DNA from: Streptomyces sp. MspMP-M5
GTDB lineage: Bacteria; Actinomycetota; Actinomycetes; Streptomycetales; Streptomycetaceae
Reading direction: 5' to 3'
Assembly (NCBI RefSeq): GCF_000373585.1
Contig: NZ_KB891855.1
Location: forward strand, 152,615 to 216,614
DNA: 64,000 nucleotides
This document shows positions 9,133 through 18,313 of the stretch, one piece after another. The notes beneath the pieces were generated by a model, which saw nothing but the letters and a program-made list of their open reading frames with translations, was not told the DNA's origin and searched no databases. The translations under genes were made by a program, and so were the position numbers. Each line of letters begins with the position of its first letter. Position 1 is the first letter of the stretch.

Positions 9133-9897
9133 TCAGAACCGCCCTGCCCCGAGGTCCCGGGAGACCGCTCGTGCGCAATCCCTCACAGCAGCGACGATTT
9201 CCGGCCGCAGTTCGCCGTCGCGGCACACCCGCTCGACGGCCCCGGTGACCCCCACCGCGCCCACCGGCATCCGCCGCCGGTCGTGGATCGGCGCCGCGAT
9301 CGAGGCCACGCCCTCCCAGGTCTCCTCCACGTCCGCCGCCCAGCCGCGCGCCCGCGTCAGGTCCAGCACCGCCTCGAAGTCGGTCAGTCCGGTCGTCGTC
9401 CGCGGGGTGAAGGACTCCCGCTCGGCCTCCACGGCCTCGCTGTGCGCCACCGGGTCGTACGCCGACAGCACCTTCCCCAGGGCCGTGCTGTGCAGCGGCT
9501 GCATCGCGCCGACCTCCAGCACCTGGCGGCTGTCGTCGGGGCGGAAGACGTGGTGCACGATCAGCACGCCCTGCTGGTGCAGGACGCCGAGATAGACGCT
9601 CTCCCCGCTGGAGCGGGCCAGGTCGTCGGTCCACACCAGGGCGCGGGCCCGCAGCTCGTGGACGTCCAGGTAGCTGTTGCCCAGCCGCAGCAGCTCGGCG
9701 CCGAGCTGGTAGCGGCCCGAGGCGGCGTCCTGCTCCACGAAGCCCTCCTGCTGGAGGGTGCGCAGGATGCCGTGCGCCGTACCCTTGGCCAGTCCGAGCG
9801 AGGAGGAGATGTCGGAGAGGCCCAGCCGCCGTTCTCCCCCTGCGAGCAGCCGCAGCATCGCGGCTGCTCGCTCCAGCGACTGGATGGTGCGTGCCAT
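9133..9897 (-). CDS. gylR: IclR-family glycerol operon regulator GylR
   Basis: A 254-residue IclR-family regulator, the length I recall for S. coelicolor GylR, which represses the glycerol operon and is induced by glycerol or G3P. The N-terminal winged helix-turn-helix covers about residues 6-57 (QSLERAAAMLRLL, then LGLAKGTAHGILRTL), followed by the IclR effector domain. The ATG at 9897 has GGAGG upstream; the longer reading to 10026 is rejected because it would cross the operator-like site at 9920-9936. It is the gene immediately upstream of glpF and shares its direction. The operator copy in its own leader suggests autoregulation. Confidence 0.93.
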   Translation of the reverse strand: MARTIQSLERAAAMLRLLAGGERRLGLSDISSSLGLAKGTAHGILRTLQQEGFVEQDAASGRYQLGAELLRLGNSYLDVHELRARALVWTDDLARSSGESVYLGVLHQQGVLIVHHVFRPDDSRQVLEVGAMQPLHSTALGKVLSAYDPVAHSEAVEAERESFTPRTTTGLTDFEAVLDLTRARGWAADVEETWEGVASIAAPIHDRRRMPVGAVGVTGAVERVCRDGELRPEIVAAVRDCARAVSRDLGAGRF

Positions 9898-9919
9898 CGG
9901 GCGACCTCCGAAAAATCTG

Positions 9920-9936
9920 GTTCGACAATGCTGAAC
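9920..9936 (-). promoter_or_regulatory. Candidate GylR operator of gylR
   Basis: GTTCGACAATGCTGAAC, a dyad with GTTC/GAAC arms, lies 22 bases upstream of the gylR ATG. It differs from the copy in front of glpF at three positions. Both regions also share the string CGAAAAATCT (at 9099 and 9909). Confidence 0.6.
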
Positions 9937-10062
9937 GATATCGGCCCATGCCGACCATGGGGAGTGGGCCCGGCTGCCGACGATCATGGCTGACGGACCG
10001 GTCCGGCCTCCGGAACCGCTGTCCACGCCGTGGAACGGGGAACACCTCTCTCGGCCCGGAAG

Positions 10063-10135
10063 CTACGCTGGCCGGGTGCGCCCTCTTCAGGAGGGGTGCA
10101 AAGCCGACAGCCGTCGCAACCACGGGAGCACTTCC
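10063..10135 (+). promoter_or_regulatory. metH promoter and structured 5' leader
   Basis: A TACGCT -10-like hexamer at 10064-10069 would start a leader of about 60 bases. The leader folds into hairpin 1 (CCCTC 10081-10085 with GAGGG 10091-10095, extended by TGC/GCA at 10077 and 10098) and hairpin 2 (CGAC 10105-10108 with GTCG 10113-10116), followed by GCAACC. The wording around GGTGCAAAGCCG and GCAACC recalls cobalamin and SAM riboswitch cores, but the leader is short for either family, so its class is undetermined. Confidence 0.35.
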
Positions 10136-13100
10136 ATGGCTTCGAATTCGCCCGCGTCCACCAGCTCGTCCCGCGTCACCTCACTCCGCGAAGCGCTTGC
10201 CTCACGGGTCGTGGTCGCCGATGGCGCCATGGGCACGATGCTGCAGGCACAGGACCCGACCATGGAGGACTTCCAGCAGCTGGAGGGCTGCAACGAGATC
10301 CTCAACCTCACCCGCCCCGACATCGTGCGGTCGGTTCACGAGGCGTACTTCGAGGTCGGCGTCGACTGCGTCGAGACCAACACCTTCGGCGCCAACTTCG
10401 CCGCCCTGTCCGAGTACGACATCCCCGAGCAGGTCTTCGAGCTGTCCGAGTCCGGCGCCCGGATCGCCCGCGAGGTCGCCGACGAGTTCACCGCCGCCAC
10501 CGGCCAGCAGCGCTACGTCCTGGGCTCGATGGGCCCCGGCACCAAGCTGCCCACCCTCGGCCACGTCGCCTACGGCACCCTGCGTGACGCCTACCAGCAG
10601 AACGCCGAGGGCATGATCGCCGGCGGCGCGGACGCCCTGCTGGTGGAGACCACCCAGGACCTCCTGCAGACCAAGGCCGCCGTGCTCGGCGCCCGCCGCG
10701 CCCTGGAGGCCACCGGCACCCACCTGCCCATCATCTGCTCCGTCACCGTCGAGACCACCGGCACGATGCTGCTGGGCTCGGAGATCGGGGCGGCGCTGAC
10801 GGCACTGGAGCCGCTGGGCATCGACATGATCGGCCTGAACTGCGCCACCGGCCCGGCCGAGATGAGCGAGCACCTGCGCTACCTGGCCCGCCATTCCCGC
10901 GTCCCGCTGTCCTGCATGCCCAACGCCGGCCTGCCGGTCCTGGGCAAGGACGGCGCGCACTACCCGCTGACCGCCGCCGAGCTGGCCGACGCCCAGGAGA
11001 CCTTCGTCGCCGACTACGGGCTGTCGCTGGTCGGCGGCTGCTGCGGCACCACCCCCGAGCACCTGCGCCAGGTCGTCGAGCGGGTCCGGGGCCTGGCGCC
11101 CACCGCCCGTGAGGTGCGCCCCGAGCCCGGCGCGGCCTCCCTCTACCAGACCGTCCCGTTCCGCCAGGACACCTCCTACCTGGCGATCGGCGAGCGCACC
11201 AACGCCAACGGCTCGAAGAAGTTCCGCGAGGCGATGCTTCAGGGCCGCTGGGACGACTGCGTGGAGATGGCCCGCGACCAGATCCGCGAGGGCGCCCACA
11301 TGCTCGACCTGTGCGTCGACTACGTCGGCCGGGACGGCGTCACCGACATGCAGGAGCTGGCCGGCCGGTTCGCCACCGCCTCCACCCTGCCGATCGTCCT
11401 GGACTCCACCGAGGTCGACGTCCTGCGGGCCGGACTGGAGAAGCTCGGCGGCCGCGCCGTGCTCAACTCCGTCAACTACGAGGACGGCGCCGGCCCCGAG
11501 TCCCGCTTCGCGAAGGTGACCCGGCTGGCCGTCGAGCACGGCGCGGCGCTGATCGCCCTGACCATCGACGAGGAGGGCCAGGCCCGCACCGTCGAGAAGA
11601 AGGTCGAGATCGCCGAGCGGCTGATCGCGGACCTGACGGGCAACTGGGGCGTGCGCGAGTCCGACATCCTCATCGACTGCCTGACCTTCACCATCTGCAC
11701 CGGCCAGGAGGAGTCCCGCAAGGACGGCATCGCCACCATCGAGGCGATCCGCGAACTGAAGAAGCGCCACCCGGACGTCCAGACCACCCTCGGCCTGTCC
11801 AACATCTCCTTCGGCCTCAACCCGGCCGCACGCATCGTCCTCAACTCCGTCTTCCTGGACGAGTGCGTCAAGGCCGGCCTGGACTCCGCCATCGTGCACG
11901 CCTCGAAGATCCTGCCGATCGCCCGCTTCGACGACGAGCAGGTGACCTGCGCCCTCGACCTGATCTACGACCGGCGCGCCGAGGGCTACGACCCGCTGCA
12001 GAAGCTGATGGAGCTCTTCGAGGGCGCCACCGCCAAGTCCCTCAAGGCCGACAAGGCCGCCGAACTGGCCGCGCTGCCGCTGGAGGAGCGCCTCAAGCAC
12101 CGCATCATCGACGGCGAGCGCAACGGCCTGGAGGACGACCTCGCCGAGGCCCTGACGGAGCGTCCGGCCCTCGACATCGTCAACGAGACCCTGCTGGCCG
12201 GTATGAAAGTGGTCGGCGAACTGTTCGGTTCCGGCCAGATGCAGCTGCCGTTCGTGCTCCAGTCCGCCGAGGTCATGAAGACCGCGGTGGCCTATCTGGA
12301 GCCGCACATGGAGAAGTCCGACGACGAGGGCAAGGGCACCATCGTGCTGGCCACCGTCCGCGGCGACGTCCACGACATCGGCAAGAACCTCGTCGACATC
12401 ATCCTGTCCAACAACGGCTACAACGTCGTCAACCTCGGCATCAAGCAGCCCGTCTCCGCGATCCTGGAGGCCGCCGAGGAGCACCGGGCCGACGTCATCG
12501 GCATGTCCGGGCTCCTGGTCAAGTCCACCGTGATCATGAAGGAGAACTTGGAGGAGCTCAACCAGCGCAAGATGGCGGCCGACTACCCCGTCATCCTCGG
12601 CGGCGCCGCCCTCACCCGCGCCTACGTCGAACAGGACCTCCACGAGATCTACGAGGGCGAGGTCCGCTACGCCCGCGACGCGTTCGAGGGCCTGCGGCTG
12701 ATGGACGCGCTGATCGCCGTCAAGCGCGGCGTGCCCGGCGCGACCCTGCCCGAGCTCAAGCAGCGCCGGGTGCCCAAGCGGGACGCGACGGTCACCGAGC
12801 CGGAGCCGGAGGAGGGCACCGTCCGCTCGGACGTCGCCACCGACAACCCCGTGCCCACCCCGCCGTTCTGGGGCACCCGCGTCATCAAGGGCATCCAGCT
12901 CGCCGACTACGCCTCCTGGCTGGACGAAGGCGCCCTGTTCAAGGGCCAGTGGGGGCTGAAGCAGGCCCGCACCGGCGAGGGCCCCAGCTATGAGGAACTG
13001 GTCGAGACCGAGGGCCGGCCGCGGCTGCGCGGCTGGCTGGACAAGCTCCAGACCGAGAACCTCCTGGAGGCGGCCGTCGTCCACGGCTACTTCCCGTGCG

Positions 13101-13645
13101 TCTCCAAGGGCGACGACCTGATCCTGCTCCACGAGGACGGCACCGAGCGGACCCGCTTCACCTTCCCCCGCCAGCGCCGCGGCCGCCGGCTGTGCCTGGC
13201 CGACTTCTTCCGTCCGGAGGAGTCCGGCGAGACCGACGTCGTCGGCCTCCAGGTGGTCACCGTCGGCTCCAGGATCGGCGCGGCCACCGCCGAGCTGTTC
13301 GAGGCCAACTCCTACCGCGACTACCTCGAACTCCACGGTCTGTCCGTGCAGTTGGCCGAGGCGCTGGCCGAGTACTGGCACGCCCGGGTCCGCGGCGAGC
13401 TGGGCTTCGCCGGCGAGGACCCGGCCGACGTCGAGGACATGTTCGCGCTGAAGTACCGCGGCGCCCGCTTCTCCCTCGGCTACGGAGCCTGCCCCGACCT
13501 GGAGGACCGCGCCAAGATCGCCGACCTCCTGCAGCCGGAGCGGATCGGCGTCCAGCTCTCCGAGGAGTTCCAGCTCCACCCCGAGCAGTCCACCGACGCC
13601 ATCGTCATCCACCACCCGGAGGCGAAGTACTTCAACGCGCGGTAA
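10136..13645 (+). CDS. metH: Cobalamin-dependent methionine synthase
   Basis: Transfers the methyl group of 5-methyltetrahydrofolate to homocysteine through methylcobalamin. At 1169 residues it has all five modules: the homocysteine domain with zinc ligands GGCCGTT near residue 300, the pterin domain (LAIGERTNANGSKKF), the cap, the B12 domain with DVHDIGKN near 744 (His 746 is the axial cobalt ligand), and the C-terminal reactivation domain with SLGYGACPDLEDR. The ATG at 10136 starts the family sequence after GGGAG; the frame open to 9986 is upstream noise. It is transcribed divergently from gylR. Codon use matches its neighbours. Confidence 0.97.
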   Translation: MASNSPASTSSSRVTSLREALASRVVVADGAMGTMLQAQDPTMEDFQQLEGCNEILNLTRPDIVRSVHEAYFEVGVDCVETNTFGANFAALSEYDIPEQVFELSESGARIAREVADEFTAATGQQRYVLGSMGPGTKLPTLGHVAYGTLRDAYQQNAEGMIAGGADALLVETTQDLLQTKAAVLGARRALEATGTHLPIICSVTVETTGTMLLGSEIGAALTALEPLGIDMIGLNCATGPAEMSEHLRYLARHSRVPLSCMPNAGLPVLGKDGAHYPLTAAELADAQETFVADYGLSLVGGCCGTTPEHLRQVVERVRGLAPTAREVRPEPGAASLYQTVPFRQDTSYLAIGERTNANGSKKFREAMLQGRWDDCVEMARDQIREGAHMLDLCVDYVGRDGVTDMQELAGRFATASTLPIVLDSTEVDVLRAGLEKLGGRAVLNSVNYEDGAGPESRFAKVTRLAVEHGAALIALTIDEEGQARTVEKKVEIAERLIADLTGNWGVRESDILIDCLTFTICTGQEESRKDGIATIEAIRELKKRHPDVQTTLGLSNISFGLNPAARIVLNSVFLDECVKAGLDSAIVHASKILPIARFDDEQVTCALDLIYDRRAEGYDPLQKLMELFEGATAKSLKADKAAELAALPLEERLKHRIIDGERNGLEDDLAEALTERPALDIVNETLLAGMKVVGELFGSGQMQLPFVLQSAEVMKTAVAYLEPHMEKSDDEGKGTIVLATVRGDVHDIGKNLVDIILSNNGYNVVNLGIKQPVSAILEAAEEHRADVIGMSGLLVKSTVIMKENLEELNQRKMAADYPVILGGAALTRAYVEQDLHEIYEGEVRYARDAFEGLRLMDALIAVKRGVPGATLPELKQRRVPKRDATVTEPEPEEGTVRSDVATDNPVPTPPFWGTRVIKGIQLADYASWLDEGALFKGQWGLKQARTGEGPSYEELVETEGRPRLRGWLDKLQTENLLEAAVVHGYFPCVSKGDDLILLHEDGTERTRFTFPRQRRGRRLCLADFFRPEESGETDVVGLQVVTVGSRIGAATAELFEANSYRDYLELHGLSVQLAEALAEYWHARVRGELGFAGEDPADVEDMFALKYRGARFSLGYGACPDLEDRAKIADLLQPERIGVQLSEEFQLHPEQSTDAIVIHHPEAKYFNAR

Positions 13646-13860
13646 CCGGGGCCCCGGGCAAGCCCCGGGACCGCGGTGACCTGCGGTGGCACGGCGAACC
13701 GGCCGGAGCGCCCACGGAAGCGGATCCTCCGCACTCCCCGGGCGTTCCGGCGCGTACGGTCGTACACTGGTCGATCCGGTAGTGGCCGGTCGTTTCCCCC
13801 CGCCGGGGGTGGCGGCCGGCCCTTTCGTCCCTCCGGGGACGTCCCAACGGAGGTGGATGG

Positions 13861-14574
13861 ATGACCAGCAGCATCCCCGCAGTCGGCACCCGGACGGCCG
13901 AAGCCGCGACCCTCCAGGCCGTCTTCCTCGATCTGGACGGCACCCTCGTCGACACCGAGGGCTTCTGGTGGGAGGCCGAGGCGGAGGTCTTCGCCCGGCT
14001 CGGCCACGTCCTCGACGACAGCCACCGCGAGGTCGTCGTCGGCGGCCCCATGTCCCGCAGCGCCGGCTACCTGCTGCGCGCGACCGGCGCCGAGATCGGC
14101 CTGACGGAGCTGAGCACCCTGCTCAACGAGGCGTTCGTGGCCCGCATCGGCCGCGGCGTCCCGCTGATGCCGGGCGCCCGCCGACTGCTGTCCGAGCTGG
14201 CCGCGCACCGCGTGCCCGCCGCGCTGGTCTCCGCCTCGCACCGGACCGTCATCGAGCGGATGCTGCACTCCCTCGGCCCGGAGAACTTCCGCCTCACCGT
14301 CGCCGGCGACGACCTGATGCGGACCAAGCCGCACCCGGACCCGTATCTGACCGCCGCCGCCCGGCTGGGCGTCGACCCGGCCCGGTGCGCCGTCGTCGAG
14401 GACACCCTCACCGGGGTGCGGGCGGCGGAGGCGGCCGGCTGCCGGGTGGTCGCGGTGCCGTCCGTGACCCCGATCCCGCCGGCTCCGGGACGGAGCGTGG
14501 TCGGCTCCCTCGAAGAAGTCGATCTTCCTTTTCTCCAGGCCCTCATCACGGAAAGCAAAGGGGCCGTGCACTGA
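13861..14574 (+). CDS. HAD family phosphatase (beta-phosphoglucomutase-like)
   Basis: A 237-residue haloacid dehalogenase superfamily hydrolase, subfamily IA. Motif I is DLDGT at 24-28 (nucleophile Asp 24), followed by VDTEGFW. A cap domain comes next, then motif II Ser (ALVSASHR), the Lys of KPHPDPYL and motif IV VEDTLTGVRAAEAAG. Substrates of this group are small phosphorylated compounds and cannot be predicted. The ATG follows GGAGGTGG. It is 215 bases downstream of metH and may be read from the weakly defined promoter region between them. Confidence 0.85.
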   Translation: MTSSIPAVGTRTAEAATLQAVFLDLDGTLVDTEGFWWEAEAEVFARLGHVLDDSHREVVVGGPMSRSAGYLLRATGAEIGLTELSTLLNEAFVARIGRGVPLMPGARRLLSELAAHRVPAALVSASHRTVIERMLHSLGPENFRLTVAGDDLMRTKPHPDPYLTAAARLGVDPARCAVVEDTLTGVRAAEAAGCRVVAVPSVTPIPPAPGRSVVGSLEEVDLPFLQALITESKGAVH

Positions 14575-14933
14575 GCGTGCTGCGCGTATTGCCCGGAAAC
14601 TCACGGCAGCGATCCGCTTATTTTCCGTGACGAATACGCCGGGAATTCCCGGGTCGGCCGGGGCGCTGGGATGCGTGACGTTTCTCACGTGCCGAGCCGT
14701 CGACAGGGGGCTCAGTGGGTGATCCAGGGGGCCCCGTCGGAGGTTTCTACGGGGGTAAGTGTCCGGATTGATGGGGCAACGCGCAATACGTTCCGCCGTC
14801 CGGATATCGATCACGCTGTTCCCGTTATCCCGCCGCCCTATCGATGTAACTTCCGTACGTCGATGAGCCGCTGGCGGTGCCTACTAATCTCGACGCGAGC
14901 AACACCTCTGCGCTGATAAGGAACCTGCCGACG
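14575..14933. other. Intergenic region upstream of the SBP pair
   Basis: This 359-base gap is AT-richer than its surroundings. It contains a 14-base perfect palindrome CCGGGAATTCCCGG at 14639-14652 and a repeated GTCCGGAT. It presumably carries the promoter of the two solute-binding protein genes. I see no ORF or RNA gene that I can support. Confidence 0.5.
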
Positions 14934-16544
14934 ATGAATCGCAAGACCCTGGTGCTACCGGCGCTGGCCGGTCTCCTCGCCCCGGCTCTCGCCGCTTGCG
15001 GCAACGGCGACGGCGCGGGCTCGGGCGGCTCGCCGATCGTCGTCGGCGTCGCCTCGCAGATCGAGGCCACCAAGGCGGCCCCCGCGCCGCTGGACCCGGC
15101 GCAGGCGTACGACACCGACGCCTGGAACGTGTTGCGCAGCACCTTCCAGACGCTGATGCGGCTGCCCCGCACCGGCACCGCCGTGGCGCCCGAGGCCGCC
15201 GAGTCCTGCGGCTTCCGCGACACCCAGAACGAGCAGTACCGCTGCACCCTGCGCAGCGGCCTGAAGTTCTCCAACGGCCACGACCTGACCGCGCAGGACG
15301 TGAAGTTCTCCATCGACCGGATGCGGACCATCAACTACACCAACGGCCCGGTGTCGCTGCTCGACGACATCGACCGGGTCGAGACGCCCAGCAACCGCGA
15401 GGTGGTCTTCCACCTCACCAAGCCGGACGCCACCTTCCCGCAGAAGCTCGCCACCCCCGCCGCGGCCATCGTCGACAGCCAGGTCTACCCCAAGAACAGC
15501 CTCTACAAGGGCTGGGAGACGGTCGGTTCGGGCCCGTACACCGTCAAGACCGAGCACAGCGGCGACCGCCTCACCAAGGCCGTCTTCACCAAGAACCCCG
15601 AGTACAAGGGCGGGCTGCCGGTGAAGAACGACTCCGTCGAGATGCGGTTCTTCGACGACTCCGCGGACATGGAGGCCGCCCTCCGCAAGGGCGACATCGA
15701 CCTGCTGACCCGCGGCCTGACGCCCGACCAGGTCAAGAGCCTGCAGAACTCCCAGGACAAGCACCTGGTGGTCCAGGAGATGCCCGGCCAGGAGATCCGC
15801 TACATCGCCTTCGACACCAAGGACCCGGCCGTCTCCAACAAGGCCGTCCGGCAGGCGATCGCACAGGTCGTCAACCGCTCCCAACTGATGCGCGACGTCT
15901 ACTCCTACACCGGCGACCCGCTCTACTCACTCGTCCCCACCGGCCTCTCCGGCCACATCAACTCCTTCTACACCAAGTACGGCAGCACCCCCGACGTCGC
16001 CGCCGCCAAGCAGACCCTGCAGCAGGCGAACATCACCACCCCGGTGAAGTTCACCCTGACCTACAGCAAGTACCACTACGGCCCCAACACGGCCAAGGAG
16101 TTCGCCGCCCTCCAGAAGCAGCTCAACAGCACCAAGCTGTTCGACGTCAGCATCAAGGGCGTCGACCGCTGGCAGCAGTTCCGCACCGACGCGTCCAGCG
16201 GCAAGTACACGGCGTACGGCATGGGATGGTTCGCCGACATCCCCGACGCGGACAACTACATCGCGCCGTTCGTCGGCAAGGGGAACTTCCTCAACTCCCC
16301 GTACCGCAACGAGAAGATCGAGTCACAGCTGATCCCCGGCACCCGGCAGCAGACCGACCGCAACGCCGCCGGCGCCGGCTTCAGGCAGGCCCAGGACATC
16401 CTCGCCGACGACGTCCCGTTCCTCCCGCTGTGGCAGAGCAAGCAGTACGTCGCCGCCCGCGACAACATCACCGGCATCGAGTGGGCCCTCAACTCCTCCT
16501 CGGCGCTGCAGCTCTGGGAGCTCGGCCGCGGTGTCTCCAGCTGA
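14934..16544 (+). CDS. ABC transporter substrate-binding lipoprotein, family 5 (copy 1)
   Basis: A 536-residue extracytoplasmic solute-binding protein of family 5 (peptide, nickel or opine type), expected to be anchored to the outer face of the membrane. The signal peptide (MNRKTLVLPALAGLLAPALA) ends in a lipobox with Cys 22. The family core is clear: FSNGHDLTAQDVKFSIDRM, the trans-domain repeats, and a C-terminal ILADDVPFLPLWQSKQYV. The ATG at 14934 is preferred over 14877 because the signal peptide begins there and AAGGAA precedes it. No permease or ATPase gene is nearby. A paralogue follows 84 bases downstream. Confidence 0.9.
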   Translation: MNRKTLVLPALAGLLAPALAACGNGDGAGSGGSPIVVGVASQIEATKAAPAPLDPAQAYDTDAWNVLRSTFQTLMRLPRTGTAVAPEAAESCGFRDTQNEQYRCTLRSGLKFSNGHDLTAQDVKFSIDRMRTINYTNGPVSLLDDIDRVETPSNREVVFHLTKPDATFPQKLATPAAAIVDSQVYPKNSLYKGWETVGSGPYTVKTEHSGDRLTKAVFTKNPEYKGGLPVKNDSVEMRFFDDSADMEAALRKGDIDLLTRGLTPDQVKSLQNSQDKHLVVQEMPGQEIRYIAFDTKDPAVSNKAVRQAIAQVVNRSQLMRDVYSYTGDPLYSLVPTGLSGHINSFYTKYGSTPDVAAAKQTLQQANITTPVKFTLTYSKYHYGPNTAKEFAALQKQLNSTKLFDVSIKGVDRWQQFRTDASSGKYTAYGMGWFADIPDADNYIAPFVGKGNFLNSPYRNEKIESQLIPGTRQQTDRNAAGAGFRQAQDILADDVPFLPLWQSKQYVAARDNITGIEWALNSSSALQLWELGRGVSS

Positions 16545-16628
16545 CCGCCCGCCCCTCCCGGCACCGTCCCCCGCCACGGCAGCCCGCCGCGGCCCGACCG
16601 GCACCACCAGAACGTGAGGAACCACCGA

Positions 16629-18224
16629 GTGAAGCGTGACCAGTGGCTGTCCGCCCCGATCGGAGCCGGGCTGGCGACAGTCCTGCTCGCGGTCGCCGGG
16701 TGCGGCACGGACACCTCGCAGTCGTCCGGCCACGGCGAGCCCGTCGTCATGGGCACGACCGACAAGGTCAAGGCCACCGACCCAGCCTCGGGCTACGACC
16801 CCGGCTCCTGGCTGCTGTTCAACAACGTCTTCCAGTCACTGCTCAGCTTCCCCAAGGGCCAGACGACCCCGGAACCGGAGGCCGCCGAGAGCTGCGGCTT
16901 CACCGGCTCCGACAGCAGGGTCTACCGCTGCACCCTCAAGGACGGCCTGACCTTCAGCAACGGCGACAAACTCACCTCACAGGACGTCAAGTTCTCCTTC
17001 GACCGCATCCGGCGGATCAAGGACAAGGACGGCCCCGCCGTGATGTTCGCCGCCCTGGACAGCGTCGAGACCCCCGACGCCAAGACCGTGGTCTTCCACC
17101 TCAGCGCGCCCGACGCCACCTTCCCCATGAAGATCGCCTCGGGCGCCGGCTCCATCGTCGACCACACCGCCTACCCCGCCGACCGGCTGCGCACCGACGG
17201 CAAGGCCGTCGGCTCCGGCGTCTACACCCTCGACTCCTACGGCCCCGACCAGGCCAAGTTCGCCGTCAACGCGTCCTACAAGGGCCCCGCCAAGACCAAG
17301 AACTCCGGGATGACCCTGAAGTTCTTCACCGGCCCCCAGCCGCTCCGCAAGGCCGTCGACAGCGGCAAGGTGGACCTCGCCTACCGCGGCCTGGCCATGA
17401 AGGACATCGCCGCGCTCGACAAGGCGTCCCTGGACCAGCAGCACGGCACCCAGGTCGTCGAGGGCGGCAGCGCCGAGGTCATGCACCTGGTCTTCAACCT
17501 CAAGGACCCGGTCGCCGGCAAGCTCGGCGTCCGCAAGGCCGTCGCCTACCTCCTGGACCGCTCCACCCTCGTCCGGGACGTCTACCAGCGCACCGCCGAA
17601 CCCCTCTACTCGGTCGTCCCGGCCGGCATCACCGGCCACAACACCGCCTTCTTCAACACCTACGGCGACCGCCCGCAGCCCGACAAGGCCGCCGCCGCAC
17701 TGCACGACGCCGGCCTCCAGGGCAAGGTCCCGCTCACCCTCTGGGCCACCCCCGACCGCTTCGGCCCCGGCACCGTCGCCGCCGTCCAGGAAATCGCCCA
17801 ACAGCTCAACGCCAGCGGCCTGTTCGACGCCAAGGTGCGCAGCGTGCCCACCGGCGACTACGACCAGGGCGTGGCCGCCGGCCGCTTCGGCGTCTACGTC
17901 AAGGGCTGGATACCCGACTACCCGGACCCGGACAACTTCACCCAGCCGTTCTTCGGCAAGGACAGCGTGCTGGCCAATCACTACAGCTCGCCGGAGATCA
18001 CCGGCCGGCTGCTGCCGCAGACCGCCGACCAGCCCAACCGCGGCGCCACCAAGGCCGCCTTCCGCGAGCTCCAGGACATCATCGCCAAGGACCTGCCGGT
18101 CATCCCCATCTGGCAGGGCAAGCAGTACGCGGTCGCCCGCCAGGGCGTCTCCGGCCTGGAATGGACCCTGGACTCCTCGACCGTCTTCCGCTTCTGGGAG
18201 ATCAGCAAGTCCGCCGACGCCTGA
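16629..18224 (+). CDS. ABC transporter substrate-binding lipoprotein, family 5 (copy 2)
   Basis: A 531-residue paralogue of the preceding gene with the same architecture: signal peptide, lipobox LAVAGC with Cys 25, then FSNGDKLTSQDVKFSFDRI and DLPVIPIWQGKQYA. Start choice: GTG at 16629 has GAGGA 8 bases upstream, better than the GTG at 16614. The two proteins match along their whole length, so they arose by tandem duplication, but the binding-site regions diverge, which suggests different ligands. The pair is probably one transcript ending at the hairpin 18247-18294. The partner transporter must be elsewhere. Confidence 0.9.
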   Translation: MKRDQWLSAPIGAGLATVLLAVAGCGTDTSQSSGHGEPVVMGTTDKVKATDPASGYDPGSWLLFNNVFQSLLSFPKGQTTPEPEAAESCGFTGSDSRVYRCTLKDGLTFSNGDKLTSQDVKFSFDRIRRIKDKDGPAVMFAALDSVETPDAKTVVFHLSAPDATFPMKIASGAGSIVDHTAYPADRLRTDGKAVGSGVYTLDSYGPDQAKFAVNASYKGPAKTKNSGMTLKFFTGPQPLRKAVDSGKVDLAYRGLAMKDIAALDKASLDQQHGTQVVEGGSAEVMHLVFNLKDPVAGKLGVRKAVAYLLDRSTLVRDVYQRTAEPLYSVVPAGITGHNTAFFNTYGDRPQPDKAAAALHDAGLQGKVPLTLWATPDRFGPGTVAAVQEIAQQLNASGLFDAKVRSVPTGDYDQGVAAGRFGVYVKGWIPDYPDPDNFTQPFFGKDSVLANHYSSPEITGRLLPQTADQPNRGATKAAFRELQDIIAKDLPVIPIWQGKQYAVARQGVSGLEWTLDSSTVFRFWEISKSADA

Positions 18225-18246
18225 GCCGGCCGGACGGAAGACCACA

Positions 18247-18294
18247 ACGGCGGCGGGGCCGGACCGGGACACCCCGGACCGGCCCCGCCGCCGT
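18247..18294. terminator. Bidirectional hairpin terminator
   Basis: A perfect 16-bp stem (18247-18262 with 18279-18294), with a further CCGGG/CCCGG pairing inside the loop, between the convergent solute-binding protein gene and response regulator gene. Confidence 0.8.
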
Positions 18295-18313
18295 ATCGGC
18301 TGCCCCGCCGCCC

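Noticed and set aside
10202..13615. 1137-residue open frame antisense to metH
   Set aside because: It mirrors metH codon by codon in a GC-rich genome; the predicted sequence is low-complexity Val/Gly/Ala/Leu/Asp and metH is certain.
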